Positions 34,501 through 46,293 of a DNA stretch of 64,000 nucleotides are shown here, piece after piece. The DNA lies in the NCBI GenBank assembly GCA_029168955.1, contig JAPDOI010000150.1, positions 1,054,001 through 1,118,000 on the forward strand, given 5' to 3'. This DNA is from Aplectana chamaeleonis. Taxonomy: Eukaryota > Nematoda > Chromadorea > Rhabditida > Cosmocercidae. The notes beneath the pieces are model-generated. The model searched no databases. It was given only the letters and a program-made list of their open reading frames with translations, and was not told where the DNA came from. Made by a program: the position numbers and the translations under genes. How positions within the stretch are numbered: position 1 is the stretch's first letter; each line of letters begins with the position of its first letter.

Positions 34501-35776
34501 TCTCGAGTAGTGGGACCTATAAGAAAAATCGCGAAAAATCACTGTTTTGGGCCGAATTTGAAACCTGAACTTTCTTGTCTTTTGATGGTGGACGAGCCCT
34601 CTCCACTTCATCGGCATCGATGACCTCTTATATCAAAGAACATCAGCTAGCTTGAAATTGAATGTCAATCAATGAACCTCCGAATTTATGTGTGTATCTA
34701 GTCAAAAACATTGACTGAGGTGATGCTTTCATTATTCAACCGTTTTTATTCGTTAAATTTGCATTTATTTCGTCCTCTGAATGTCGATGATTTTTGACTG
34801 CTCGGCATGAGACTGCGATCTGTTTCGTCATCGCTGTGCACGTGTGCACGAACTAGCTTCTTTGGGCCCTAGAAACTCTATTCGTAGACCGTTTTTCACC
34901 GCGCTACCTTCATAGTTTTCCAGCTGTTTTTGATCTAAGTTGATTTTTAGAGTTTTCTCGATAACGTTTTTCATCGTGACCACTGCCTTTAAGGTAACAC
35001 CTGGTTGCCAACGCATTGTTTTGAGTGGAAAATTCGGAAACGAAAATCATCATAAACACTGTGTTTAAAGGCAGTGTTCACGATGATTTTCATACCCGAG
35101 CTTTTCACATAAAACAATGCGTTGGCCTCCAAGAGCTGCCAAAATTACGAAGAAACGGCGAGAAACGCATTCAAACGTCGTACATATTTCAGTGACATTA
35201 TTCTTTGGCCTGAACTAGTTGTACGGTTGGAAGAACATGTTCATGGTGGTTGTCACCGGTGGAAAATTGGGTCAACCGAAAATACAAGAATATTTAAAGG
35301 CACAGTCCAACTTCACAATCGTTTTTCTGTTTTCCTGCCTATATTGAAGACGGTTCCACGCTGATTCAATGATGTCTCTGGAATCGTACATTACCCCCTT
35401 AGAAACGGAGTTACGGCCCTTCAAAAATTGATTGAGCTACACAAGCAGGGTGGACGAGTTGTCCGAGGCTTGTAACTTCTGCCATTTGCAACCGGTGTAT
35501 GCGAACTGACCTGGATAAAGAGACAGGCTGAGAATGAAGGGAAGAACGGGGTTATTGATCGGACATCGTCGCTCATATCGCCACGAATGAGCTCGAAAGA
35601 TCTTAAAAGGGCGTGCCAAAGTGGCTTCCTGATTTGGGTGCCAGAGGCAGCATCCTCCTATATCTCGCTTGTTCGGAGGAATAGAGAAATCGCACTTGGC
35701 AAGTGCTATAAGGGTTGTGTCTACTTCACAATTACATGGAAATCTCAGATTTCGTCCCTGAGCTTGAACTGTGCCT
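31586..35776. repeat. Tandem array unit 2 (4191 bp)
   Basis: Same order as unit 1, lacking the 505-bp insertion. Differs from unit 3 by scattered substitutions and 1-nt indels. It shares several substitutions with unit 3 against unit 1 (for example CTTGGACGTAGGCG versus CCTGGACGTAAGCG in the RTE part). Confidence 0.85.
32734..33535 (+). pseudogene. RTE remnant, unit 2, with extra frameshift
   Basis: Same structure as unit 1 (YADD, internal deletion, GSETW...). One A is lost after GGAGGATTTGAA, shifting the frame so that the C-terminal QFRRDVLLRRKWKSDQ part continues in another frame to the stop at 33493. Confidence 0.85.
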
Positions 35777-38700
35777 TTAATGGACTTACGTACCCAAAAA
35801 CGTCGAAAACTATAATACGCTTTTTTATCGTAACACTGATTTAAAAGGCAGCATACACGCTCAAAACATGGTCGAGATTGTAGCATAAATAAGCCCCCAC
35901 GGCACCCAACATCTCGTCAACGACGTTTGAAGAGCTGAAACCCATACAGGATGACACTATTTGAGCATTCCTGTCTCGCACGCCGGTATTTTTCCACCTC
36001 TTCGAGTAATTCAAGAACGTTACACTTGAGAAAACATGTGATAACTAAGAGCAAGAGCACTGTCGAATGGGAGCCTACGAGAGAAACAGCTCGATTCGCC
36101 TATTTATGATATGTTAGATAAGCGATGAAAAAGTCCTCCATTTTCACAAGCCAGCCGGAGTAGAGCGGCATTCTCGAACTTGCATGGGAATTACATAGTC
36201 GGACTGTAGACATGTTATGATCAGGTCAATTAGACTATTTCTCTCGTGCACTCCCATTTGATAGTGCTATCACACTAACTTATCACATGTTTTCTCAACT
36301 TTAACCGCTCATTCTGTTACTCGAAAGGATGGGAAAATACAGGCCGACGAGACAGGGATTTTCCAATTCTGTCATCTAGGATGGTTTCCACCGCTTCAAA
36401 CGTCATTGATAGCAGGGTTAAAGGCAGGGTTCTCGATTAAATTGGTTGTTGTGTTATCTCCATGGAATGGCAGATCTGGCCATCACAAAATTGAAAGTGA
36501 GCAAAATAGGAGAAAAATCGCTAAGGAACAAATTATCGCTTGGTGTCCTCCGCCCCCAATTACCGAGATTTGTGTAAAAGCCTGTTTTGTCAACCTTTAT
36601 TTGCCTCTAACGTAATTTCTGAGCATTTCTGGAGACTAATGACCACTTTAGCCACAAAATAAATGGAGGAGAAACAAGCATTCATGAAAATCTCGTTATT
36701 TAGGGGCCGGCCGACACCGGTAATTAGCCGTTATACCTTGTTTTTCAGCGTTTTTCCTGCAAATTTCCGGGTTTTTTCACTCATTTTATTTTGTGATGAC
36801 CAAATCTACCTTCTCATGAGGAGAGCTCAAAATTCGTTTTTATCGCGAACCCTGCCTTCAAGGCCATGCGGACTTATTTATGCTGTAATCTCGATCATGG
36901 TTATAAGCGTGTAGCGTCCCTAACACCATCAGGACGCTCCCTTGTCGACCTGGATTACGCCGATGACATTGTGTTATTCGCTGAAAACAACGCAAACTGC
37001 AAAGGATTGTGAACCTCGTTTCGAAACATGCCGCAGCCTATGGACTTCGTCTTCGTCCGGACAAATGCAAGCAGATGTGGGTCTCTCAGAGGCCTTCAAC
37101 GGAGTTTGTGTGGACGGGTCAAGTTGCGCGTTTACTTATCCACTATTCGCCCTATCATGATGTACGGATCGGAGACGTGGGCAGCACCGAAGACGCAGAT
37201 GGAAAGATTGGATTGCACGGAGAGGAAGCTTTTTAGACGTTTGCTCAGATATTTCTGGCCTCGGATGTGCCACAACGAAGATCTCTACAACGAGATTGAC
37301 GCCTTACATCTACGTTTGACACGAGGGAGGTGCCAACATCTCCCAATGCCATCTCAAGCGGCAACGGAAGGTCGTCTTCGTCTGTTGGGGCATATTTTAA
37401 GAAGACCGCCAGATCGTCTCGTTCAACACGCTCTAAGGATGCTTCCAAGTCCTGTCTGGAAACGGCCGCTTGGACGTAGGCGAAAGTTTTGGACGGATGT
37501 GGTGAAGGAGGATTTGGAATCACTCGGCATTGAAAGGCAATTCAGGCGCGATGTTTTACTTCGCAGGAAGTGGAAGAGTGATCAATGGATGGATTATGTC
37601 CAAATTGTGGCTGAGGACCGTGACAAATGGACACGGCTGACTACTAGGACGGCACACCTCGGTGAAGATGCGGAATGACCGCGTCAGGCGAAACCCAACC
37701 GATTAAGTCAAGTAAGTCAAGCGTGTATGCTGCCTTTCAAGGCAGTGTTCACGATAATCTTCGATGTCAAGATGGATCGCTCAGTCGATTGTTTGGTCCC
37801 CGCTTAGAACTCAAATAACGCAGAACACGGGCAAAACGCACCAGAACGGCACGAAAGCTGTTGCTCTCACCCCGCCTCTTTATTTTCATAGTAACTGGCG
37901 TTGGGAAAATGAAATCTTTTGTGGAACCGTCTATTGCAATTCTCTACTCGCTGTTGCTCAGTACACTTTTTTCAGATCTTACGAGGCAGTGTTCACGATA
38001 ATCTTCGTTCCCGGGTTTTCCACTCTGGAGAATGCGGGCAGTCAAGTGTTACCAAAATTACGAAGAAGCCGCTTGAAACGCTCTAAAACGTCTTATTTTA
38101 GTGACATTACTCTCTGGCCTGGACTAGGTGTCCGATTGGATGAACATGTTCATTGTGGCTGTAACCAGTGGAAAATAGAGAAAATGGAAGAATATTTAAT
38201 GCAAAGCAGGATTAGTTAGGTTCCGAAGGAAAGGATTGAGCAGTAGAGAGTAGAGAATTGCAAAGGACGGGTCCACAAAAGAATTGATTGCCACAACAAA
38301 CAGTTCCAGTGAGAGTAAAAAGGTTTGGTGAAAGTAAAGGATTTGGTGCCTTTCTAGGGCGTTTTTCTCGATTTCCTCGTCATTTCAGTTCTACCAGGAG
38401 GCCAAACAATCGATTTAGCGATTAATCTCAAAATCGAAGATTATCGTGAACACTGCCTTCAACTGATACTGTTTTGTCTAAAATATTCTTCCATTTTCGA
38501 TTGTCTCATTATTACCCGTGACAACCACCTTGATCATGTTAATCCAATCGGACAACTAGTCCAGGCCAGAGAATAATATCACCTAAATAAGATGTTCTAG
38601 TGCGTTTCTCGCCGTTTTTCGCAATTAAAGGCAGTGGTCGCGATCAAATATGCTTGTCGTCTTTTTCTCTCCAAATCCTTTCCTGGGTCTCGAGTAGTGG

Positions 38701-39965
38701 GACCTATAAGAAAAAATCGCGAAAAAATCACTGTTTTGGGCCGAATTTGAAACCTGAACTTTCTTGTCTTTTGATGGTGGACGAGCCCTCTCCACTTCAT
38801 CGGCATCGATGACCTCTTATATCAAGAACATCAGCTAGCTTGAAATTGAATGTCAATCAATGAACCTCCGAATTTATGTGTGTATCTAGTCAAAAACATT
38901 GACTGAGGTGATGCTTTCATTATTCAACCGTTTTGATTCGTTAAATTTGCATTTATTTCGTCCTCTGAATGTCGATGATTTTTGACTGCTCGGCATGAGA
39001 CTGCGATCTGTTTCGTCATCGCTGTGCACGTGTGCACGAACTAGCTTCTTTGGGGCCTAGAAACTCTATTCGTAGACAGTTTTTCACCGCGCTACCTTCA
39101 TAGTTTTCCAGCTGTTTTTGATCTAAGTTGATTTTAGAGTTTTCTCGATAACGTTTTTCATCGTGACCACTGCCTTTAAGGTAACACCTGGTTGCCAACG
39201 CATTGTTTTGAGTGGAAAATTCAGGAAACGAAATCATCATAAACACTGTGTTTAAAGGCAGTGTTCACGATGATTTTCATACCCGAGCTTTTCACATAAA
39301 ACAATGCGTTGGCCTCCAAGAGCTGCCAAAATTACGAAGAAACGGCGAGAAACGCATTCAAACGTCGTACATATTTCAGTGACATTATTCTTTGGCCTGA
39401 ACTAGTTGTACGGTTGGAAGAACATGTTCATGGTGGTTGTCACCGGTGGAAAATTGGGTCAACCGAAAATACAAGAATATTTAAACGCACAGTCCAACTT
39501 CACAATCGGTTTTCTGTTTTCCTGCCTATATTGAAGACGGTTCCACGCTGATTCCAATGATGTCTCTGGAATCGTACATTACCCCTTAGAAACGGAGTTA
39601 CGCCCCTTCAAAAATTGAGCTACGGAAGCAGGGTGGACGAGTTGTCCGAGGCTTGTAACTTCTGCCATTTGCAACCGGTGTATGCGAACTGACCTGGATA
39701 AAGAGACAGGCTGAGAATGAAGGGAAGAACGGGGTTATTGATCGGCAACTATGGCGCATCTCGCCACTGTTGAGCTCGAAAAATCGTAAAAGGGGCGTGC
39801 CAAAGCGGCTTCCCGATGTGGGAGCCCCAGGGTGGCTCCCTCCTATATCTCGCTTCTTCGGGGGAATCAAGAGCTCGCACTTGGCAGGTGCTATATAGGG
39901 TGGGTCTACTTCACAATTATGTGGAAACCTCAGATTTTGTCCCTGAGCTTGGGCTGTGCCTTTAA
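35777..39965. repeat. Tandem array unit 3 (4189 bp)
   Basis: Full third copy ending at TGCC|TTTAA at 39965. It is followed by a partial element (39966-40228) homologous to the K-type element inside the units (GGACGGGTCCACAAAAGA, CTTCCAGTGAT, ending ATCGTGAACACTGCCTTTAA). Confidence 0.85.
36920..37724 (+). pseudogene. RTE remnant, unit 3
   Basis: Same internal deletion. An extra 1-nt loss after AACAACGCAAA and another near CTTCAACGGAG place the YADD part, the SKHAAAYGL part and the C-terminal 180 codons in different frames. The C-terminal frame is intact to the stop at 37678. Confidence 0.85.
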
Positions 39966-40224
39966 CGCAAATCAGCATTAGCTAGGGCCCTCAGGAGAGA
40001 ACGGAACAATAGAGAGTAGAGAATTGCAAAGGACGGGTCCACAAAAGATTTCATTGTCACAACAAAGACTTCCAGTGATACTTAAGATACGGGGTGATAC
40101 TTGAGGATTTCGTGCCCTTCTGGTGCGTTTTTCTCGGTTTCTTCGTCATTTCAGTTCTACTCGGGGGCCAAACAATAGATTGAGCGATTAATCTCAAAAT
40201 CGAAGATTATCGTGAACACTGCCT

Positions 40225-40702
40225 TTAAAGGCATCGTCCACGTCGAGAATCATTTCCAATTTTCTGTGTACACTCAAACCATTCGGGCTAGCTAACATCA
40301 CCGACGAAACGCGAGGCCCTGAAAATGAGCACCTTAAAAGTTATCGCCACCTGAAAACTGATCTGCGGTCGATCATCTAGCACTTCTGGGTCGATCACCC
40401 AGCACTTTTTCATTGAATGTTGAATCGACCGTCAAAGAACGTGGAAAACATTTATGGCACAAGCTAATCATGCAGGAAAACTTCAAAAGTAACAGTGACG
40501 AGGCCTCCGAACGCAGGAAAACTTGAAAACGATTTTCGCGCGAAATTCAAATTCAATTTGACGGTGTATTCAAACCGGTTCTTCTTTACGGATCAAGGTT
40601 TTCAAGCGGCTGTTTCGACATTTTTCGTACCCTACAGAGGCCAAGCTATACAAAAACATTATAAAATAATATATGGTTATCGAAGTGAACGATGCCTTTT
40701 AG
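40225..40702. mobile_element. GGCATCGTCCACG-type MITE joined to the preceding end
   Basis: The junction ACTGCCTTTAAAGGCATCG shows two elements sharing TTTAAA. The right end GAACGATGCCTTTTAG is slightly decayed. The interior (TCACCCAGCACTTTTTCATTGAATG) matches 52833-53299. Confidence 0.65.
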
Positions 40703-40845
40703 CAAGCAAGCCGGAAAGCAGTCAAAAGTTACCGGTTAAAGACTTTTCCAGCAGGCAGATTTTGCAGGAATCTACTAAAGTGAGGAAATGCTTTGAGCAA
40801 TGAACACAACAGAAGATCAAATTCGGAGCGAAAAACAAAACTCAC

Positions 40846-41212
40846 CAAGGAAATGTATTTCACTCGTCGCGGAAATCGTCCCTTGACTATCAGTGATGCG
40901 TATTTCACTTGTGCCTGTCCCTTCAGTGACCACTGTGGGAATCGCTTCTTTCTGTAGACATAACCCTGAAGCATGTTAATCTCTACTCAGTATGACAAAC
41001 TGACGCTTTTCTACAAGCGTCAACTATGGGCATCACCTTGATTGGCTCAGTACTTCACACCTATTGGCGATATTTATCTATCAGTACTCATTTAATTTTT
41101 AATGTCTTAGAGATGAAACATGGAGGCAAGCTTCGATCACATTTTGACTCTCCAAAATTTGGGTGAATAGGTCGACTTGGACAAGGTGAACACCATATAG
41201 GAGTTTTGTAAG
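40846..41212 (-). CDS. Two adjoining exons of an unrecognised protein
   Basis: Minus strand. Exon 41212-41141 (2 nt + 23 codons + 1 nt; acceptor ...CATCTCATAG, donor GTGATC) reads YKTPIWCSPCPSRPIHPNF. Exon 40965-40846 (2 nt + 39 codons + 1 nt; acceptor ...CATGCTTCAG, donor GTGAGT) reads LCLQKEAIPTVV, then TEGTGTSEIRITDSQGTIS. Phases fit each other through a shared Trp codon, and the outgoing phase fits the exon at 26883-26739, about 14 kb downstream across the tandem array. The composition is soluble and Thr/Ser-rich. The second exon is the firmer of the two. No family recognised; upstream exons not found. Confidence 0.4.
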
Positions 41213-41379
41213 CTATGAGATGTTACTTTCAAGGAAAAATAGCGTCAAAAAAAGAATCACGGTATTCACAGCCTGATCAGCCTTTACGAAATGTCGATAT
41301 TTCTGCGGCATGATGGCCCACTGAAGGGCGCGATAACATGCAGCGGTCGTGAATCGATCATAATCGATATGGATTCAAT

Positions 41380-41452
41380 TCTGGATTCGAACCTTGGTCG
41401 ATTGCGTAGCAGCCTGCATTTGCCCCACTGTGCCATTCCCCACGTTCAATCC
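41380..41452 (-). repeat. tRNA-like pol III element on the minus strand
   Basis: On the minus strand TGGCACAGTGG fits the A-box consensus at every position and GGTTCGAATCC is a perfect B box ~45 nt later. No clean cloverleaf stems, so a tRNA-derived SINE head is likeliest. Confidence 0.45.
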
Positions 41453-42080
41453 ATTCTCTGGCAATCACGTGTTAGGCCCTGTGCGAAAATCCGCATCTCA
41501 CGAAATTCAAACCTTCGTGACGTTGCTCCTGAGGCGGCATGCACGTACGCGGCGGGTTAGGCTGGGGTTAGGCAGGGTTTGGAGCGTCGGCGCATTTGAT
41601 GATAGCGGCGCGAGGGCTGAAAGGGGGTTAGGCTAGCGGTTGCGTCGGAACTCGTCGGGCCAGCGCCGTCCGATCTCGTCCGCGGCGCGATGTCCGAACT
41701 CGTTCGCCTGGCGTCCGAACTCGTCCGGCACGCGAATCGCCCAAATACATTGACATCAAGGGAGGGTGCTCGGGCACAGGATATGAACACTGACTTATCA
41801 CTGCTGGATAATTTATCGGGAAATGCCAGCTTTTGGGGAAGGCATAATTAAGGATTAAGTATAGTAATTAAGGAGGCCTTCAAAATAGAATGTTTTTTTT
41901 GTAATTGCACCTGATTAAGTTAATGAATCTCTACCGGTGCATGAAACTGGCAGAATGTTTTCGTTTGTAATAGTGGACTTCTAGTGGAATCTTATTTGGA
42001 CACATACAGACCTAAATAGTAGATACGATGTTTCTATGACTGTCAACTCAAGGAAAAAATACCAACTCAATCAAAACCGC

Positions 42081-42571
42081 TTAAAGGCACAGTACACCCT
42101 CAAACATGAATTTTGTGATTTTCATTTGATTGTGTTGTAGACCCCTCCTGTATAACACTTGCCACGTGCGAGATCTCAATTCCTCCAAATAAGCTAGATA
42201 TAAGCGACCACAACAGGCCCGACCCCTTCACTCACCACCACAGGCGCGGCCCCCTACCAGATTTTCGAACGCGATAGCGGCTTGATGGATGGATGAATTC
42301 CAACGAGAATCCGTTATTCACAACATTTCCGGACTGTCTCCTTATCCCGGCTTGCACTCGCGTAACGAATGCGAATGAAGAGAAATACAGGCTTGAGACA
42401 ACTCGTCCTCGAATTTTTCACGCTTAAAATATAGACATCTTTAAGGATCCATAACTCTGTTCATAGGGGGTCTTGGACGATATCAGAGATACCATCGTTA
42501 TCAGCGTTTGAGCCTCTCCAAGAAAAGCATAAAATCTGAGGAATAGTTTCTTGGGTTTTCTGTGCCTTTAA
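42081..42571. mobile_element. CACAGTACACCCTC-type TTAA-clan MITE
   Basis: TTAAAGGCACAGTACACCCT to TTCTGTGCCTTTAA. The interior GCGAGATCTCAATTCCTCC and ACAACTCGTCCTC match the CACAGTCC family. Confidence 0.65.
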
Positions 42572-42813
42572 AAAAGTCAACCCCTCGATATTCTATACAA
42601 TCGGTTTGATAAAAAAATTGAATCCAGTATCAAATGAAACATATTTCCAAAAGGAAGAGTGTGGGAACCAGCGAGCTGCCTCGTAATGATCCTTCAGAAA
42701 ACTTATAAAAACGAAAGATCTACTGTAACAACCATCATAAAAAAAACCTCGGAGTCGTTGTATAAGCAGCTCATGTACCTAATATCAGAGAATGGAGCGC
42801 AATCACTTCATTA

Positions 42814-43062
42814 CCAGGTTGTTCAATAAGTTTTGTCGTTCGATAAGAGAGGGCGTTGCTACTAGCCCATTTTTTTGTTTTGTTAGTACACTCTCCATAT
42901 GAACGTATGTTAATTTTCATTTCAATCTGTCAATTCATTCTTTGTTTACAAACCATTTAGTGTCGCGGTGTCACAGCGATGGAAAAAATTGAATATCGTG
43001 CAGTGATAAAATTCTTATTTTTGGAAAGTGTAGCACCAAAAGAATTTCCCGAACGAATGTGA
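42814..43062 (+). pseudogene. Mariner 5' end with transposase N-terminus
   Basis: CCAGGTTGTTCAATAAGTTT after TA (42812-42813) resembles a mariner TIR. 165 nt later ATG at 42979 opens 27 codons reading MEKIEYRAVIKFLFLE and continuing to PKEFPERM before TGA at 43060. This is the typical start of mariner-family transposases (DNA-binding HTH region). The rest of the transposase (D,D34D core) is absent here, so the copy is dead. Confidence 0.75.
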
Positions 43063-43426
43063 CAGAAATTATTTTGACCATCATTTCTCACGTATTCACA
43101 GCGGTAACCCTCACAACACGGTCGGTTACATGGAAAAGCCACCGAATGTAGCCTCAATTTTATCGAGGACCCCGGCGGACGAGTTCGGACGGCTCTCCGC
43201 GGACGAGATCGGACAGCGCCGCGCAGACGAGTTCGGACGTAATCAGGCTAGCACTGAAAATTTTTCCCCTTGCAAACCCTACCTACGAGGGTGGGGCAGC
43301 CGTAACCCCGTTGAGACATCAACTATTGATTATCTCTAGTACTCGCACTGCAATCATGAAACGCGCCGATGCCCCAAACCCTGCCTAACCCCAACCTAAC
43401 CCACCGTGTACGTGCATCCCGCCCCT

Positions 43427-44150
43427 GTACTCCACCGTTGAGAGTCATCCTAACTTCTCGCTCGAATGATGGGGGTTTACGGGACAGGGAAGTGGGGCAA
43501 ATTTTTTTCGGTGAATACGTTACCGAGATTATTAACCGAGAAATTGTTTCGTTAAAAACGGTAAATTCGGTAAAAAATCTGATTCTTAATCTCTACATAT
43601 TCCGTGCAAACAAACAAATTTCATATAAATTTCGGGCAACACAGAACGTAGTATCAAATATTTGAACCACTTATGGTTTGTATCATAACTCTAGGAAGCC
43701 GCGATGAAGCTTTTGCCCTGCTTTCTTAGGAGCGAAGCGGTTGCCACTTCACTACTACCGTTGTTTTCTTGAGAGCAACCCCACAGCTTTCATGATGAAG
43801 CTATTATAGCAGCATCGCGACTTTCTCCAATTCAGAGATTGACGATAGCCACTGATTTCTAACAACGGAATGCCAAAAAGCAACAAGAAATGGCATCCCG
43901 AAATGTTCTATTCTCAATGAATCTTCGATTGTTTTTGAGATGGGGTTTGCTATAAAAAGTTTTTAGGTTCGCCGGATAGCGGAATTTTTCGGAAAACCTT
44001 CTTGACAACAGTATCGGGGAAAATCAGTAAGAAACTGACTTTAAAAAATCTATCGATGTTCTCATTCTTTCGCAGCAAGCTTTTCCTATTTTTCGCTGCA
44101 ATAAGGATTAGATCTAGGCTTTCTTTCGAATAAAATCAGGAGTCGCTGCC
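43427..44150. other. Intergenic, nothing recognised
   Basis: AT-rich sequence with several TTACCGA/CGGTAAA words near 43520-43570, no exon supported. Confidence 0.3.
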
Positions 44151-44820
44151 TTGCCAGTGTTCACGATGAGAAATGTGTTCTAGCTCCCACTGGGAATGGG
44201 TAGTGGAGGGGCACACGGTAACGTTAACGTCGAAAGAATGCATAGAAACGAGCCCGGAAGAGCCCCAATACATGAGATATGGGCTCTCTACACACCGAGG
44301 GAGGAGTTGTCCCGCCTTTTGCGACTCTAATTCCAATCAGGACCATTTCGCTCGCGTTGAGTCGGGTGAAGTTTCAAGCTGCAAAAAACGGGGCATCTCC
44401 TTCCCCGGTGTGTAGACAGCCCCTGTCTCCCAATACATAGAGCCGGAACTTCCCAATTTGAGCGCAAGGCACACCCCAAAAGCGCAATGCCCGCCCTCCG
44501 ACATGAAGAAATGAACACTCGAGATCGTGAGATTAGCGATTGGTTTACGATTCATAGCCACGTTCTTCTCCATCTTTCTTAGCCTCTCAATTTGTTCAGG
44601 TCAGCTCGCATACATCGGCTGCGAAAGACGAAAGTGACAAGCCTTGGACAACTCGTCCACAATGCTTCCCTTGGCTCCCTTGGCCAATTTCGAGGGACTA
44701 TCACTCCGTTCTCAGAAGGTCTTGTACGATTCCAGAGACATCACTGAAATCAGCATGGTACCGTTTCCAAGATAGGTGGGAAAACAGAAAAACGATTTTT
44801 ATCGTGGACACTGTCTTTGA
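44151..44820. mobile_element. GTGTTCACGAT-type MITE carrying a nested insertion
   Basis: Collinear with 12659-13151 (GGGTAGTGGAGGGGCACAC, CTCGAGATCGTGAGAT, GGTCTTGTACGATTCC) but interrupted at 44274-44429. Ends GCCAGTGTTCACGATGAGA and TTATCGTGGACACTGTCTTTGA. Confidence 0.65.
44274..44438. mobile_element. Nested MITE with ~9-bp target duplication
   Basis: CCAATACAT is repeated directly at 44265-44273 and 44430-44438. The insert has imperfect inverted ends GGGCTCTCTACACACCG and CGGTGTGTAGACAGCCCC with inner GGAGTTGTCCCGC / GGGGCATCTCC. The host element is uninterrupted at this spot in other copies. Confidence 0.65.
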
Positions 44821-45806
44821 ACTGGGTGAGAAAACATTATTCCAGCTTCCCTAATGCACAAAAGTAGGTTTTTTTGGCCAAACCGAATTTGATTCATTTC
44901 TCCTAACCGTCTCGATAAGCGATGAGGAGTATAACACAAATAAAGGCATCAAGATAAGTATTATAAAAGCTAAACGTTAAAACACCAAAAGGAAACATAA
45001 AAGTCCCATGAAACAAAAACATCATCGTAATAGGGTTTATACATGGAATACAGACGAAAAATGCGTCGTCTTAGAGAAAAAAAAAGTTACTAAATTTTGA
45101 TTGGTAAAAATTTCTGTAAATTTCGAGATCAAGTTGCTAAATCGTTAATTACAAAGTTACCGAAAAACACCGGTTAAACCGGAAAATTGGTGAATCGGTA
45201 AACTGTAAATGCACACCCCTGATACGAGCCCAGACCTCGAATACAAAAACGCTGCAAACCTTTATTCCCCACTGAGCATGTATGCCGTTCTCTTCATCTC
45301 GGAATCGAGGCAGCGGCTTCGGCCTGGTAAGTAGTTGAAGCTGGTTCATGCTAAATGAAGACTATTATAAATATTTTTCACCGGCAATTATAAGAAAAAT
45401 CTTGGGCACGAGTGAATCAAGGCACGTAGCAGAAGAGTTGCAGAGATGTCTTTGAGTTCAAGAGTTTGACTCTGCAGTTGGTTCTAGTTAGATGGAAACA
45501 TAGAAGTTTTTGAAAAAACCGTCTCGACACAACATAGGACAGCAGACAACGTGAACTCAGTCAGGATGAGAACTATTTGTGACAGAAGATTATGAATGCG
45601 AGAAATCACACATTATCAATGGACCTGTGTAATATCATTCTTGAATTTGAGATTTTACCTCTGCGCGCACTATGAATTCGGAGTTCAAACATTCGCGGAG
45701 CAGAGAACTTACATTACAGTTTTATTCACCAGTTCAATTACATGTGTAACTATATCCATTTGAGAAACGCATGTCTTTTTTGAATCGCGCGAGTTATAAA
45801 CTTATA
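44821..45806. other. Intergenic, no gene recognised
   Basis: A ~100-bp minus-strand block (CTGCCTCGATTCCGAGATG...) near 45240-45330 looks like a dispersed repeat but no boundary could be fixed. Confidence 0.3.
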
Positions 45807-46082
45807 AGGGCTTCGCAGAGTTGAAGTTGCGGCGTTGCTCGCAGCGACGAAAAGCACTGGGTGATGCAATATCGAGTACATTCGGCGACGATGGCGCCCG
45901 ACGCGGCGTGAAAGGCGATTAGGGGGCACCGCAGAGTGTATTGACGCCGCGACGGCACTAAATCACTGCCAGCGAGCGGCAACCGACGCCGCGACGTAAT
46001 GTTTTGGAACATATTTGTCGCCGCGTCAAGGCTGGTGCTCGTAGTCCACTCGCCGGTCTCTGCAACTCTGCAGACCCCCATA
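45807..46082. mobile_element. G+C-rich MITE, GCAGAGTTG ends
   Basis: Left GGGCTTCGCAGAGTTGAAG and right GCAACTCTGCAGACCCC are imperfect inverted repeats. The interior is rich in GCCGCGAC/GTCGCGGC words typical of the short MITEs here. TTATAA and CATAAAG flank it; no clean duplication. Confidence 0.45.
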
Positions 46083-46293
46083 AAGGCTATGAAACGGCGA
46101 AATTCACATGGCTCCTACGCGTGCTGTTGCGGAGCGGAAGTTAGAGACGGTGAGAGAGCGGAGGGCACACGTAGGCTGAGGCATCGCGCGCGCCGCTCGC
46201 GACTCCAATGATGTGAATTCGACGTTTAATAGAGAGCATGTAGAATGTAAGGTACGAGAGGCCGAATCCTCGAATTTTAACAGTCAACAAATC

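Larger units (their letters stand above)
41532..43426. mobile_element. Long palindromic TIR element with TTAGGC words, interrupted
   Basis: Left arm 41532-41750 (GCGGCATGCACGTACGCGGC, GGGTTAGGCTGGGGTTAGGC, then three CCGAACTCGT words). Right arm 43163-43426 is the inverse, ending GTACGTGCATCCCGCCCC. Between them lie a CACAGTCC MITE (42081-42571), a mariner relic and ~500 bp unassigned. The compact copy at 61480-61760 lacks the middle. Confidence 0.6.

Noticed and set aside
35437..35886. 149-codon minus-strand frame
   Set aside because: It spans two different MITEs in the tandem unit; the frame is broken in units 1 and 3.
26927..39965. CRISPR-like or centromeric satellite array
   Set aside because: Units are 4.2 kb, made of identifiable transposons and present only three times.
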